64,000 nucleotides of DNA from Bin5 sp965221145 (GTDB lineage Bacteria > Chloroflexota > Anaerolineae > Caldilineales > Caldilineaceae): the NCBI GenBank assembly GCA_965221145.1, contig OZ244877.1, forward strand, positions 1,798,001 to 1,862,000, written 5' to 3'. Positions 17,795-27,481 of the stretch are shown here, in pieces. Under the pieces are notes generated by a model. It made no database searches. It was not told the origin of the DNA and saw only the letters and a program-made list of their open reading frames with translations. Each line of letters starts with the position of its first letter. Within the stretch, counting starts at the first letter, position 1. The position numbers and the translations under genes are program-made.

Positions 17795-19390
17795 TCAAGT
17801 CCTCTTGAGCCGCTCTGCCATGCGCTCGGCTATCATTACCGTGGTCAGATGCGTGTTGGCGCGCGGCACTTCAGGCATGATCGAGGCGTCGATCACGCGT
17901 AAACCGTCAACGCCGATCACGCGGCAATCGGGGTCAACGACGGAGCGCGGATCGTCAGCCGCCCCCATGCGGCAGGTGCCGACGATGTGATAGCAATCAG
18001 CGCACTCTTGCAGCAGCCACTGATCGAGTTGTGCGTCGTTCGAGAAGCTATCGATGCTTCGTCGATTGGCGCTTAGGGGATCTCCAACCGAAATGCCCTC
18101 AACGATATCGGAGAACGCAGGATGCCGGCCGATCTCAAACAGCAGCCGGGCACCGTCACGCAACCTGATCAGATCGCGCTCGTCGGAGAGCATGCGCTCC
18201 TCGATGACCGGATTGACCTCCGGATCGGGCGACGAAATGCGCAACCGACCTCTGGAGAAGGCTTGAAAGACCGAAACGACGACCACCCCACGCGAGAGCG
18301 CCTCTCCCTCGATGCCATATACATTGCAACTGGCGATAAGCATGTCGTTGAAGCCGGTGTTGGCAAGCCCCGACGTATAGCGGACGCAGCAGTTGGTGCG
18401 GCGGGCGTGGGGATCTCCGGCCTGTGCCTCAGCACGCAAGGAGAGATGAAGCCCCACTGCCGGATGGTCCAAGACGTTCTCACCAACGCCCGGCAGGTCC
18501 GCGACGGGGGTGATGCCAAGCGCCCGCAACGCCTGGGCCGGCCCGATGCCGGAGCGCATCAGAAGGGCAGGGGAATAGACCGCCCCGGCGCAAAGCAGGA
18601 TTTCCTTGCCATGAAAGATGGTCTGGGCGCCCCCCTGTGAACGCCGTCCTGCCGTATGGCTCGCAAATTGCACGCGCACGCCCGCGGCGCGGCCTCCCTC
18701 AAACTCGACACGGTCGACCAGCGTTTCGCCGATGATTTCGAGATTGGGACGATCGCGCGCCGGTTCAAGGTAGGCATCATTGGTCGAGACGCGAATGTCG
18801 TTCTTCATGGTCAAGGCCACAGGCGATATGCCTGTGCTGCCCGGCGCGTGGCAGTCGTCTGCCCACTCGTAGCCGAGGTCGAGTGCAGCATCGCGCAGAG
18901 CCAGGTCGACCGGCCCCCACTCCTCGACCGGTGCCCGAGACAGAGGGATGGGGCCGCCGCGCCCGTGGTACGCAGGGTCGCCAAAGTTGAGATCGTCCTC
19001 CAGGCGCTTGAAGTATGGTAAGACCTCCTCACCCGACCAACCTGCACAGCCAAAATTCGCCCAGCGGTCAAAGTCGTCCGGCTCCCCGCGCAGAGCGATC
19101 AGACCGTTGATGGCTGAACTGCCGCCCACGCCGCGCCCGCGCACAAAAGAGCGGGGCGCCTGTGCCGCGCTGCGGCGCGCCGTAAGACCCGGCCACTGAA
19201 ATTTCCCCTGGTACTGCCCGGCTAACAGGATTTCGCCGTGATTGTGGCTCTGCATGGCAGGCGGCGCATCCTTTGCGCGGTAATCAGGACCGGCTTCGAG
19301 CAGCAGCGCTGACACAGAGGGATCCTCCGTGAGTCGGGCTGCCAGGGCCGCGCCGGCTGATCCCGCGCCAACAATGATAAAGTCGTACAT
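17795..19390 (-). CDS. GMC-family FAD oxidoreductase (choline dehydrogenase-like)
   Basis: 531 residues, normal for the family. The FAD-binding Rossmann motif is at the N-terminus (FIIVGAGSAGAALAARL), followed by GRGVGGSSAINGL and LCAGAVYSPALLMRSGIGP. The C-terminus HIVGTCRMGAADDPRSVVD carries the active-site histidine, then RVIDASIMPEVPRANTH. Enzymes of this type oxidise alcohols, choline or sugars and reduce a quinone or oxygen. No signal peptide is seen, so it is cytoplasmic. It lies downstream of the transporter genes and a broken ABC ATPase frame. Substrate not determinable. Confidence 0.93.
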   Translation of the reverse strand: MYDFIIVGAGSAGAALAARLTEDPSVSALLLEAGPDYRAKDAPPAMQSHNHGEILLAGQYQGKFQWPGLTARRSAAQAPRSFVRGRGVGGSSAINGLIALRGEPDDFDRWANFGCAGWSGEEVLPYFKRLEDDLNFGDPAYHGRGGPIPLSRAPVEEWGPVDLALRDAALDLGYEWADDCHAPGSTGISPVALTMKNDIRVSTNDAYLEPARDRPNLEIIGETLVDRVEFEGGRAAGVRVQFASHTAGRRSQGGAQTIFHGKEILLCAGAVYSPALLMRSGIGPAQALRALGITPVADLPGVGENVLDHPAVGLHLSLRAEAQAGDPHARRTNCCVRYTSGLANTGFNDMLIASCNVYGIEGEALSRGVVVVSVFQAFSRGRLRISSPDPEVNPVIEERMLSDERDLIRLRDGARLLFEIGRHPAFSDIVEGISVGDPLSANRRSIDSFSNDAQLDQWLLQECADCYHIVGTCRMGAADDPRSVVDPDCRVIGVDGLRVIDASIMPEVPRANTHLTTVMIAERMAERLKRT

Positions 19391-19465
19391 TCTCTTCCTC
19401 GTGCGCTTGCCAGCGCCTGTTTCGACCAGGGAGAAGGGAGCAGAGCGGGGCGGCGTCTTCCCATC

Positions 19466-20059
19466 CTATCCGAATGACAGGTATTCCATTGCGTCTTCGT
19501 CAGATTTCGCGCCTTCTCTTCCTCTGACGATCAGCTCAACAACGTCATCCAGCCCAACTTGGGAGACATCCAGCACACCTTGTCGGCGACCTCCCTTGAG
19601 TACCATAACACGGTCGCCGATTGCCAAGATGTCCGGCACGCGCTGTGTGATCAGGACGACGGAATGGCCTTCATCCCGCAAGTCCTTGATCAGACGCAAT
19701 AGCGTGTTGGCTTCGCGAACGCCCAGCGCGGCAGTGGGTTCGTCCATCAGCAGAATTTTGGCGTCAAAGGCAATCGCTTTGGCGGCGGCCACCATCTGGC
19801 GTTGACCGCCGGACATCCTTTCAAGCTTCAATCTGGGGGAACTGATATTGATTTTCAGCCTCTTGAGCAACGCGGCTGACTCGGCGAACAGGTTGCGAAC
19901 GGTCAGGAAGCGGGGATTCAGAATGCCCATCAACACGATCAGGGCAAGCGTGAGTATGACCTGCGGCTCCTGCAGGAGGAAATGGCCTGGTGCTTTGAAC
20001 CGGCCCGGACTGCGCAGAGCTTCGCTGGATAAGTCTACTGCAAAGGAAAAAAGCTTCAT
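19466..20059 (-). pseudogene. Scrambled ABC transporter remnant: RbsC-like permease start joined to RbsA-like ATPase
   Basis: A 197-residue open frame mixing two proteins. Residues ~28-60 (ILTLALIVLMGILNPRFLTV) look like the N-terminus of a ribose-type (CUT2) permease. Residues ~75-170 are the middle of a CUT2 ATPase: signature MSGGQRQ, Walker B ILLMDEPTAAL, and ITQRVPDILAIGDRVMVLKGG. The Walker A P-loop is absent, so it cannot hydrolyse ATP as an ABC protein. It cannot serve the adjacent CUT1 permeases. Most simply it is the product of a deletion inside a ribose-like transporter operon. Confidence 0.75.
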
Positions 20060-20098
20060 AATCGAATCGCAACAAAAGCCTCGTATCGGATCTCTTAT

Positions 20099-20971
20099 TT
20101 AGCCTTTCACCGCGCCGGCCGTCAGCCCCGTCACGATATAACGCTGAATAAACAGTGTGAGCAGCACAGCGGGAAGCGTAACCATAAGCGTGGCTGCCGC
20201 CAGTGGACCCCAGTTCACCGTTTCAAAACTCAGCATGTTATAGACTGCTACCGGCAGCGTCCGCGTTTTTGGCCCCGACAGCACGACGGAAAACATAAAG
20301 TCGTTCCAGGAGGTGATAAACGCCATGATCCCCGACACCACGAGGCCTGGCAGTGTCAATGGCAGGGCGATTCTAAAGAAACTTCCGAAAGGACCGCACC
20401 CGTCAACGAACGAAGCATCTTCCAGTTCGGGGTTCAGGTCCTCAAAGAAGCCAATCATGATCCAGACCACAAGCGGCAAACCGGCCACCATGTGACCCAG
20501 AATCAGCGCGATGTAACTGTTTGACAGGCCCAGACTGCGGGTCGCAGCGAACCAGGGTATCAGAAAGCTCATCGGCGGCACCAGCCTTGCAAGCAGGATT
20601 AGCAAGGCCATCTCGTAGCGTTTCCACTTGACGATGCCGTAGGCGGCAGGAACCCCAATCAGCAGCGCGAGGCTGGTCGCGCCAAATCCTGCCAAGCTGC
20701 TGTTCTTGGCATATTGTGGGAACGGATGCTTGCGGAATACCTCGGCATAGCTATCAAGTCCCAGGCTGCTCGGTAGGAAGACAGGCGGGTAGGCGGTGTT
20801 CTCCACTTGGTTCTTGAAGGAGAGCGAAATCATCCAGAAAAAGAAAAAAAGAGAAGGCAGCATCAGCGCCAGAATGACCAGCCAGAAGGCGGCCTTACCA
20901 GCATAGCCATATAGCAGCGTGAACTGTCGCCGCTCGTCCTGACTCTTTCGAACTGAGTAGGTCCTTACCAT
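20099..20971 (-). CDS. CUT1 sugar ABC transporter permease, MalG-like (system 1)
   Basis: 290 residues with six membrane segments. The EAA loop VDGCGPFGSFFRIALPLTLP marks the contact with an ABC ATPase, and the ending TGLTAGAVKG is typical of MalG-type permeases. The start overlaps the end of the MalF-like gene by seven bases. With the MalF-like protein and the binding protein at 22148-23509 it forms a complete importer except for the ATPase. Confidence 0.92.
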   Translation of the reverse strand: MVRTYSVRKSQDERRQFTLLYGYAGKAAFWLVILALMLPSLFFFFWMISLSFKNQVENTAYPPVFLPSSLGLDSYAEVFRKHPFPQYAKNSSLAGFGATSLALLIGVPAAYGIVKWKRYEMALLILLARLVPPMSFLIPWFAATRSLGLSNSYIALILGHMVAGLPLVVWIMIGFFEDLNPELEDASFVDGCGPFGSFFRIALPLTLPGLVVSGIMAFITSWNDFMFSVVLSGPKTRTLPVAVYNMLSFETVNWGPLAAATLMVTLPAVLLTLFIQRYIVTGLTAGAVKG

Positions 20972-21903
20972 GATGGATCCCTTCTCATTCGAGTCAGTAT
21001 AAGCGCTGCCCCCACGACCAGCGCGAAGAGCATGACCACCATGGACGAACTGTAACCGACATGATAGAAGTTGAACGCCTGTAAGAATAGCAGGATGTTG
21101 ATCGTTTCGGATGCGCGCCCCGGCCCACCTTGGGTGAGCACAAAGATGGCATCGAAGGCCTTCAGCGCGTCGATGGAGCGGATCAGGACGACTACGACTA
21201 TATATGGCCAGATAAGAGGGAACGTCAGGAAGCGGAATCTCTGAATCGCATTCGCCCCATCGATTTTGGACGCCTCATACAGTTCAGGAGGCAAGGCTGC
21301 CAGCCCACCGAGTATGACGAGTGCGGCAAACGGAGTTGCTTGAAACGACTCCACCAGTGCGACGCTTGGGATAACAGTCCGGGACGAGGCAACCCATAAG
21401 CTGGGCGGTAGATTGACCAGGCTCAGGAAATAGTTCAGCACGCCTAACGCGGGATGGTACATCAATTGCCAGATAAGCGCGACGGCGACGGGTGTCGCCA
21501 TCATCGGCATAGCGAAGACGGACCGCAGAAACCCGCGCCCGAAGAACCGTTGGTTGAAGGCGAGCGCGGCCCCCAATCCCAGGGCTGTAGGTATCAGAGT
21601 GGCAAGGGCCGAGTAATACAACGTCTTGACGACGCCCTGATGAAACCTGGGGGCCGACAGCGCCGTGATGTAGTTTGCAAGGCCAATGAACTCTGGGGGG
21701 CGGCTGCCCAGTTCCCATTTCTGGAGGCTCATGTACAGGTTCCAGATCAAGGGATAGCCGATGAGAAACAGCACGGCGAAAACCGCGGGGGCGATGAAGA
21801 CGAGGCCGGCGTGACGCTCTAACCGATCGCCCAAAGCCTTCGATCGCCATCGCTTGGGCATGTCGACTGCGGCCTTTGAGGTATCATCTTGTGATTCAAG
21901 CAT
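20965..21903 (-). CDS. CUT1 sugar ABC transporter permease, MalF-like (system 1)
   Basis: About 312 residues from the ATG at 21903 (AAGGG upstream). The frame opens further back through hairpin-containing sequence that is unlikely to be coded. The membrane core begins LVFIAPAVFAVLFLIGYPL, and the EAA loop is ASKIDGANAIQRFRFLTFPL, followed by VLTQGGPGRASETINILLFL, typical of MalF-type permeases. It partners with the MalG-like gene downstream and is separated from the binding-protein gene by a strong stem-loop. Confidence 0.92.
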   Translation of the reverse strand: MLESQDDTSKAAVDMPKRWRSKALGDRLERHAGLVFIAPAVFAVLFLIGYPLIWNLYMSLQKWELGSRPPEFIGLANYITALSAPRFHQGVVKTLYYSALATLIPTALGLGAALAFNQRFFGRGFLRSVFAMPMMATPVAVALIWQLMYHPALGVLNYFLSLVNLPPSLWVASSRTVIPSVALVESFQATPFAALVILGGLAALPPELYEASKIDGANAIQRFRFLTFPLIWPYIVVVVLIRSIDALKAFDAIFVLTQGGPGRASETINILLFLQAFNFYHVGYSSSMVVMLFALVVGAALILTRMRRDPSW

Positions 21904-21998
21904 GCTCAGCCCTTTGCAGCCATTCATGCAGAAGGTAAGCCTTGGCCGGTGGACGCGACGGAACGGCCGGCGCCACTGACCGGGCATGGCCCGTTACT

Positions 21999-22035
21999 CC
22001 TGGCCCCCACTCCAATTCACGGGGTGGGGGCCAGG
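21999..22035 (-). other. Stem-loop between binding-protein and permease genes (system 1)
   Basis: CCTGGCCCCCACTCC (21999-22013) pairs with GGGGTGGGGGCCAGG (22021-22035) over 15 positions with one wobble and a 7-base loop. There is no T-tract on the transcribed strand, so it is not a plain terminator. Its place after the binding-protein gene suggests RNA stabilisation or attenuation. Confidence 0.8.
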
Positions 22036-22147
22036 GATGAACCCTGTGCCGACACTCACTTGCATTGCGATGCAAGCGAGGTTCGCACCCGAACAAAGTT
22101 TTCAACTTCCATCAGATTGGCCTGCGACGCGGCTCGCCTGCCTATCG

Positions 22148-23509
22148 CTAGGAACCGCGCATGACAGGCTCAAGCTCATCCTGCGCCTCCTGGAGCAAGG
22201 TAGCCACGTCGCCGCCTTCAATGGCCTTCGTCAGGGCGTTCCCAACAGCTTCGCCGAACTCATTGACCGGAATGATCTCCGGTATCATGGGCACCGCCAC
22301 GCCGTCCTTGAGCGACTCCACGCAGGTATCGATCCAGTCCTGTGGCACCAGGCTGTTTGCCGCGAATGCGGGGTCCTCCCACGCGGAAATTCTGGCAGCC
22401 GGAGAGCCGCTGATCATGGCCTTGAGTTGGTTGCTCTTGTTGGTCGCCCACTGGATAAAGTAGAAAGCAGCCTCTTTCTTCTGGCTGAAAGGACTGATCG
22501 CCCAGCCTACGCAGGCTACTGGACCAAACTGCCCGCCCGGACCCGCCGGCAATAGCGAGTAACCGATTTTGTCGGCGATCATCGAATTCTCAGGGTCCTC
22601 AGATTTCGCAATCAGGTCAGAGCCGTCCACCCACATCCCTGCCTGGCCCTGGCTGAATAGTGAACTGCATTCGAGCCAGTCATATCCGGTAGACCCAGGG
22701 GGACCGTACTTCTGGAGAAGCCGTACATACGTCTCAGCAGCTGCGACCGCCTCTGGGGTAGCAATTGCCAGGTTGCCGTCCTCATCCTGCCAACTCCCGC
22801 CCATGTTCCAAAGGAAGGCCCCCCACATTACCCAAACTGCAGCCTTGCCGCGCAGAGTAATCCCATACATATTGGGCGGATCGTGCAGCGCCTCTGCGGC
22901 GGCCTCCATCTCCTCCAGCGTCTTCGGGGGTTCGATACCCTTCTCCGCCAAGAGGTCTTTGCGGTAGGCGTAGATGATCTGCGGCACAAACGAGGGCAGC
23001 GCGTAGATGTCCCCGTTGTCCAAGGTGACCCACTGCCAGCCAGCGGCAGCGATGTCATCTGCATCCCAGTCTGGATCGCTGAGGTTCGGGTCCTTGAGAT
23101 AGTCGTTGATGGCAAAGTACCAGCCCTCGCTCTGGAACTTCAACTTTTCTATGGGAATGGCCGTTTCCCACACGTCCAGACCGGTATCGTTGCCTTGCAT
23201 GTAGAGGAGCGTCTTCTGTCGAGCTTGCGCCTCTGGAGCCAACTCCCACTCGAGTTTGATGCCGGTCAGCGCGTCGAACTCTGCGTCAACCTCTTTCACA
23301 AGCTCCGAGATGGGGTGATTCTCTCCATGCACGAAGAGGGTCTCCCCATCGAAGCGCCGATAGTCGAAGCCTTCCATCGGCGGCTCAGCCGCAGGCGCTG
23401 CCGGTTGCACGGGCGCCACACAGGAGACAGATCCAAGCACAGAGGCCCCGGCCGCGCCCGCGGTCATGAGCTTCAGAATCTGCCGGCGGGTCATCTTTCG
23501 CATTTCCAT
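22148..23509 (-). CDS. CUT1 sugar ABC transporter substrate-binding lipoprotein (system 1)
   Basis: 453 residues. The N-terminus has twin arginines in MTRRQILKL, a hydrophobic stretch, and a lipobox-like GSVSC (Cys at about 30), so it is probably a Tat-exported lipoprotein on the outer face of the membrane. The mature part has the family-1 binding-protein fold, with TGIKLEWELAPEAQARQKTL and NPENSMIADKIGYSLLP-like segments. First gene of the minus-strand system-1 operon. The ligand is unknown; neighbouring GMC, epimerase and PhyH enzymes suggest a sugar or polyol. Confidence 0.92.
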   Translation of the reverse strand: MEMRKMTRRQILKLMTAGAAGASVLGSVSCVAPVQPAAPAAEPPMEGFDYRRFDGETLFVHGENHPISELVKEVDAEFDALTGIKLEWELAPEAQARQKTLLYMQGNDTGLDVWETAIPIEKLKFQSEGWYFAINDYLKDPNLSDPDWDADDIAAAGWQWVTLDNGDIYALPSFVPQIIYAYRKDLLAEKGIEPPKTLEEMEAAAEALHDPPNMYGITLRGKAAVWVMWGAFLWNMGGSWQDEDGNLAIATPEAVAAAETYVRLLQKYGPPGSTGYDWLECSSLFSQGQAGMWVDGSDLIAKSEDPENSMIADKIGYSLLPAGPGGQFGPVACVGWAISPFSQKKEAAFYFIQWATNKSNQLKAMISGSPAARISAWEDPAFAANSLVPQDWIDTCVESLKDGVAVPMIPEIIPVNEFGEAVGNALTKAIEGGDVATLLQEAQDELEPVMRGS

Positions 23510-24014
23510 TTCCTTACTCCTTTCTTGGTTCGTAGTGCGGGAGCGCCAATTCGCTGCCCACTTGATGAATTGGAAATCGCAAAGAAACTACCTCAAAAAC
23601 GAGCCGTACAACATGTGCGTCGGCGTACTCATACTCTTACCGATCTCGACAAGCAGCGCTGGTTGCAGGGGAGACGACCAGTCCCTGCCTGATCGAGCAG
23701 CTTACTACACTGTGAACGCTGGCGGCAAACACGATCTGAACGCGGGTGCATCCAGGATTTTTGCGCAGTCGTTGCCTGAATTGTGGCTTTCGAGACATGG
23801 GGATGGGTTCTGACTATAGCGCAGGCGCATTTGCCAGCATATCAGGACGGCGCCCGCCCGCCCAGTTTAGAAATTCGGATAGCCCCTAAGAGCAGGGGAC
23901 GATTTCATTTTGGGGCGCGGGCAGCTAATTGGTGTGGGTGCCGGATTTTGGGTCGTGACGCGGGAATCGCGGAGTGAGCGGGCTGTCAGGGGGTGGATTC
24001 CAGGAAATTCTTGC
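23510..24014. other. Non-coding region upstream of the system-1 operon
   Basis: No credible gene. GCGGGTGCATCCAGGA at 23741-23756 is another degenerate piece of the GGGTGCATCC repeat family. The system-1 promoter must lie here on the minus strand, but no unambiguous pair of boxes was found. Confidence 0.45.
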
Positions 24015-24165
24015 AAAAATGTCCGCTTTGTCCGCTTTACCCCCCCCCCCTTGACTACTATACGAAATGAAACGTTGTTTGGCGTTGACGTAGGCTGGCG
24101 CTGTTGGCAGGCGGCCAAGGGTTGGCTTTTCCTGACCGATGCACAGAGGTATTATACCACACTTT
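24015..24165 (-). repeat. Dispersed ~150-bp repeat with an 11-G tract, copy B
   Basis: The inverted counterpart of 6610-6787: AAAAATGTCCGCTTTGTCCG, a run of exactly 11 C (24040-24050), ACTATACGAA, GGCAGGCGGCCAAG and ATTATACCACACTTT appear in mirrored order. The length of the homopolymer is the same in both copies. Confidence 0.7.
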
Positions 24166-24194
24166 AGTTTTGGCAGGTGACAGGCACGGCAGGG

Positions 24195-24296
24195 GGGTGC
24201 ATCCCAAAATGGGGGTGAGTTTCTGGCTACCTCTGGGGAGTTACACTGGGATGCTCAGCCCGCTACTCTGGACAACCCCAAATCTGGGATGCACCC
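24195..24296. mobile_element. 102-bp GGGTGCATCCC MITE, copy 1
   Basis: Bounded by GGGTGCATCCCAAAAT and its near-inverse ATCTGGGATGCACCC. It is nearly identical, and equal in length, to 31084-31185 and 34111-34212. CGGCAG occurs on both sides (24187 and 24297), perhaps a decayed target duplication. It is followed to about 24421 by sequence like the second unit of the 34-kb composite copy (CGCCCGCGATCCCAGGGGGG, then ATGCACCC). Confidence 0.8.
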
Positions 24297-24522
24297 CGGC
24301 AGATGGGGTGTATCCAGGACATTTGGCGCGCTTCTCGCCCTATCTTGCCAGCTACGCGGGGTGCGGGCGAGACGCCCGCGATCCCAGGGGGGTTATGCAA
24401 TAATCTCGAATGCACCCTCCCACACGCCTCAGTTGCTCTCTCCTTCGGAGTATGCTCATGTCAGAGTCTTTCTCGAAGTTAGTCAGATCCATGACCGATT
24501 TGCGGCGTGCGCCAAAGCAGGC

Positions 24523-24867
24523 TTAGTCCAGTTCACATCTATTGCACTCTTCCGGGATTTCCACTTCAAGACTCAGAAGGACTGAACTGAGGACCTTGCC
24601 GTAGCCATCCAGGGAAAGCGTGCGTGTTGCCCCGCCATCCAGGGAATCGCGCAGCACAAAGTTGAGCGCGCCCATTCGGGGGAGTTCGTACCGTTTCACC
24701 TCGCCCTTCACACTGTCGTGAAAAAGTTCCTTGACCCGTTCTGCCGTGACCTGTTGCCGGATCAATTCGAAGTGTCGCTTGTCGTAGACGATGAGGCCTA
24801 TGTTGGCGTGGAAGCCCTTGTCGCCCGAGCGGGCGTGGCAGATTTCGCGGAGTTGCACCTTCTTCAT
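24523..24867 (-). CDS. AtuA-like ferredoxin-fold subunit
   Basis: 114 residues matching the small C-terminal domain found in AtuA/DUF1446-type proteins: VQLREICHARSGDKGFHANIG at the start, then LPRMGALNFVLRDSLDGGATRTL. In many genomes this domain is fused to AtuA; here it is a separate gene beginning three bases after the AtuA stop, so the two act together. The biochemical role of the pair is not established beyond involvement in acyclic terpene or acid utilisation in Pseudomonas. Confidence 0.85.
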   Translation of the reverse strand: MKKVQLREICHARSGDKGFHANIGLIVYDKRHFELIRQQVTAERVKELFHDSVKGEVKRYELPRMGALNFVLRDSLDGGATRTLSLDGYGKVLSSVLLSLEVEIPEECNRCELD

Positions 24868-24870
24868 CGA

Positions 24871-26244
24871 CTATGCCTCCCTGACGATCACCTCGGTATT
24901 CACCATTTCTCTGGGAACGAACGTCGAATAGTAACCCAGAATCTCAGTGATATCCTCGGCCCTCAAGCCGCGGCCGACAGCGGCCGGGCCATTGTTGTCG
25001 ATGGTTTCCAGTTCGTGCATGATCTTCCAGGCCTCTGCCCGTTCGCGAGTTCTTCCGGCCACCCGCAGGCCCACCTCCCAAGGCGTGTTTTCTAACTCTC
25101 CCGGCGGCCCGTATAGCGCGTTGATCCCGATGAAGTCGAATCGCAGGGAGTCAGCTTTCAGGTGCGTCACATGCTCAAGGCGCTGCCTGATCACGTCGGC
25201 GGCGAGCTTGGCCCTCTCATAAGCGCCAGGCCCGGCGTAGAAGATCATCCCTTCCGCTCGATATCCCTCTCTGACCCCCAAGTTGACCTTCAGCAACTCC
25301 GGTTTCGGCTTGCCTGTTATGGTCCCGGTGATGGCCACCCGATCCGGCCCCACCTGCTCGAAGCCGATGTCCGTAAAATCGGTGACTACATCGGCCTCGA
25401 TGTAGTTGGCGGGATCATCGGTCTCGTATAGCATCTGTTCGGCGCACGTGGCCGGACTCACCAGTCCCCCGCTGCCCGGCGTCTTGGTGACAATGATGTC
25501 GCCATGCGCAGAGACTTCGGCGATAGGGAAGCCCAGACGATAAAGATCGGGCACAACTTTGTAGGGCGGGTCCGCGAAGTACCCTCCCGTGACCTGACCT
25601 GCGCACTCAAAGAGATGGCCCAGGACGATTCCCCTTGCCAGCAGATCCCAGGCATTAGCCTGCCAACCAAACTCATGGATCATCGGCGCCAGAAAGAGAG
25701 AGGCATCCCCCACCCGCCCGGTGATGACCAGGTCGGCCCCCTGTTGCAGCGCCTCGACGATGGGGTCGGCGGCAATATAGGCATGGGCGGCAATCAGCTT
25801 GTCTCCGAACTCGTTGACCGGCTGCCGCGTTTCGTTCACGACCGGATTCAGTTCTCTGATCGAAGCAAGAACATTGTCGCCCAAGACCGCAGCGACTTTC
25901 TGACCGCCAAGTCCCAGGTCGCGAGCGACTCGTATCGCCAGATCCTGGGCTCCGCGCGGGTTGGCCGCCCCCATATTCCCAATAATGCGAATCCCGTTGC
26001 GGGCGCACCGAGGCCAGATCGCGCGCAGCCGCCTTTCAGTATACGTGTCGAAACCCTCATCCGGCTGGCTCATCTTGTGCCGCTCGAAAGCCAGCATTTC
26101 GCTCTCCGACAGCGAATCAAAGACGATGTAGTCTATGTTTCCTTTCTCGACCAGTTCGATAGCCGGTTCCAACCTCTCGCCCGGACAGGCCGATCCAGCC
26201 CCCAATCGCAACAGGTTGTCAGTCCGGTTCGCGTGTTTTCTCAT
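24871..26244 (-). CDS. Acyclic terpene utilization AtuA family protein (DUF1446)
   Basis: 457 residues with AtuA-family segments: NIDYIVFDSLSESEMLAF, NGIRIIGNMGAANPRGAQD, ADLVITGRVGDASLFLAPM and GFPIAEVSAHGDIIVTKTPG. Pseudomonas AtuA is needed for growth on citronellol-type terpenes but its reaction is uncertain; many homologues lie in sugar or hydroxy-acid catabolic operons. Here it follows deoC and a Gfo/Idh/MocA dehydrogenase in the transporter system-2 operon. A sugar-derived acid is therefore as likely a substrate as a terpene. Confidence 0.88.
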   Translation of the reverse strand: MRKHANRTDNLLRLGAGSACPGERLEPAIELVEKGNIDYIVFDSLSESEMLAFERHKMSQPDEGFDTYTERRLRAIWPRCARNGIRIIGNMGAANPRGAQDLAIRVARDLGLGGQKVAAVLGDNVLASIRELNPVVNETRQPVNEFGDKLIAAHAYIAADPIVEALQQGADLVITGRVGDASLFLAPMIHEFGWQANAWDLLARGIVLGHLFECAGQVTGGYFADPPYKVVPDLYRLGFPIAEVSAHGDIIVTKTPGSGGLVSPATCAEQMLYETDDPANYIEADVVTDFTDIGFEQVGPDRVAITGTITGKPKPELLKVNLGVREGYRAEGMIFYAGPGAYERAKLAADVIRQRLEHVTHLKADSLRFDFIGINALYGPPGELENTPWEVGLRVAGRTRERAEAWKIMHELETIDNNGPAAVGRGLRAEDITEILGYYSTFVPREMVNTEVIVREA

Positions 26245-26299
26245 CGCAGGACGCTCTTACACATTAACAGATTTGTGGTGGCGGATCGTGTGGCGCCGA

Positions 26300-27481
26300 T
26301 CAGTATTCAGTAGGCAGCGGCACGTAGTGCGGCGGGATAATCTCCTCTTGCAGCGGGAGTTCCACCCAAGCGCCCGTTTCCATGGACTTATACACAGCGC
26401 ACATGACTTCGATCGCCCGCGCGCCGTCCTCCCCGGAGACGAGCGGCTCCTCGTCATGGATGATGCAGTCCATGAAATGACGGGTCATATTGGTGTAGTT
26501 ATTCGGTTCGCGCGGGGGATGCAGCGACGTCCAGCGCTTTTGGACAGGTCGGTTGACGATATCCTCGACCCAGAACAGTTGCGGCCAGCGATGATTGCGC
26601 AGGATTTCAGGCAACTCCTCTATCGTATAGTCCCGATTCGTGTAGACCGCCATGGGCACGCTCTGGAAAGGGTTGGTCGCATCGGTGGTCGTGTAGATCG
26701 TGCCTTCGGTTCCGTATAGCTCGGTTGCTTGCGAGACCGCATGTGAGAAGCGGTTGCAGCTTACACAGCCCTGCGCGCCGTTCTCATAGTCAAGCAGCAG
26801 CCAGACCGTGTCATCGCATAGCGTGTAGTCGGCGGGCATGGCCAGCCGCTTGGCGACCCCTATCGCCCGCTTGACCGGCGAACCGATCAACCATGTCAGA
26901 AGATCGATGGCATGTGCGCCGGTGTCCGGCAATGCCGCGCCGCCAGCGACATCGGCCCGTAGCCTGAAGTCGGTCTTGGCGACATGATTCTGGTAGAGAT
27001 GCCAGTGTTCATGCAGCGAAGCGCGCGCCATCAGCACCTGGCCGATGACATCGTCCTCGATCAACTGCTTGGCCCACTGATTCTGCGTCCAGAAGCGCCG
27101 GTCGCAGCCCACCATCAGCTTGACCCCCGCTTGGCGGCAGGCCGCGACAATCTCCCAGGCCTCCTTGTTGGTGACCGCCAGCGGTTTCTCGACGACCACG
27201 TGCAGGCCCGCCTGCGCCGCCGCTATCGCCTGATTGCGGTGGTGGTTGTTGGGCGTTGCAATGATCACCGCCTCAAGATCGGTGCGCTCGGCGTACATCG
27301 CCCGATAGTCGGTATACCATGCCTCCGCGCCATATTTCAGGGCTGCCTGCGCTGCCGTATCAGGGTTGATGTCGCAACAGGCGATCAGCCTCGCCTCCGC
27401 TGTCTTTGCAATCGACGCAAAGTGCGCGATCTCCGCGATGCTCCCGCATCCTACGATGCCAAAACCAACTGTCTCCGTCAT
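26300..27481 (-). CDS. Gfo/Idh/MocA family oxidoreductase
   Basis: 393 residues. The Rossmann motif is VGFGIVGCGSIAEIAHF, the catalytic EKP occurs in HVVVEKPLAVTNKEA, and GGAALPDTGAHAIDLLTWL gives the family histidine. It should oxidise or reduce a sugar or cyclitol with NAD(P). Its ATG overlaps the deoC stop by four bases, and AtuA follows after 55 bases. It is one of three such dehydrogenases in the window, each in a different transporter or oxygenase operon. Confidence 0.93.
   Translation of the reverse strand: MTETVGFGIVGCGSIAEIAHFASIAKTAEARLIACCDINPDTAAQAALKYGAEAWYTDYRAMYAERTDLEAVIIATPNNHHRNQAIAAAQAGLHVVVEKPLAVTNKEAWEIVAACRQAGVKLMVGCDRRFWTQNQWAKQLIEDDVIGQVLMARASLHEHWHLYQNHVAKTDFRLRADVAGGAALPDTGAHAIDLLTWLIGSPVKRAIGVAKRLAMPADYTLCDDTVWLLLDYENGAQGCVSCNRFSHAVSQATELYGTEGTIYTTTDATNPFQSVPMAVYTNRDYTIEELPEILRNHRWPQLFWVEDIVNRPVQKRWTSLHPPREPNNYTNMTRHFMDCIIHDEEPLVSGEDGARAIEVMCAVYKSMETGAWVELPLQEEIIPPHYVPLPTEY

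Noticed and set aside
21999..22035. Intrinsic terminator after the system-1 binding-protein gene
   Set aside because: The stem is strong but no T-tract follows on the transcribed strand, and the permease genes downstream need transcription; treated as a regulatory or stabilising stem-loop.
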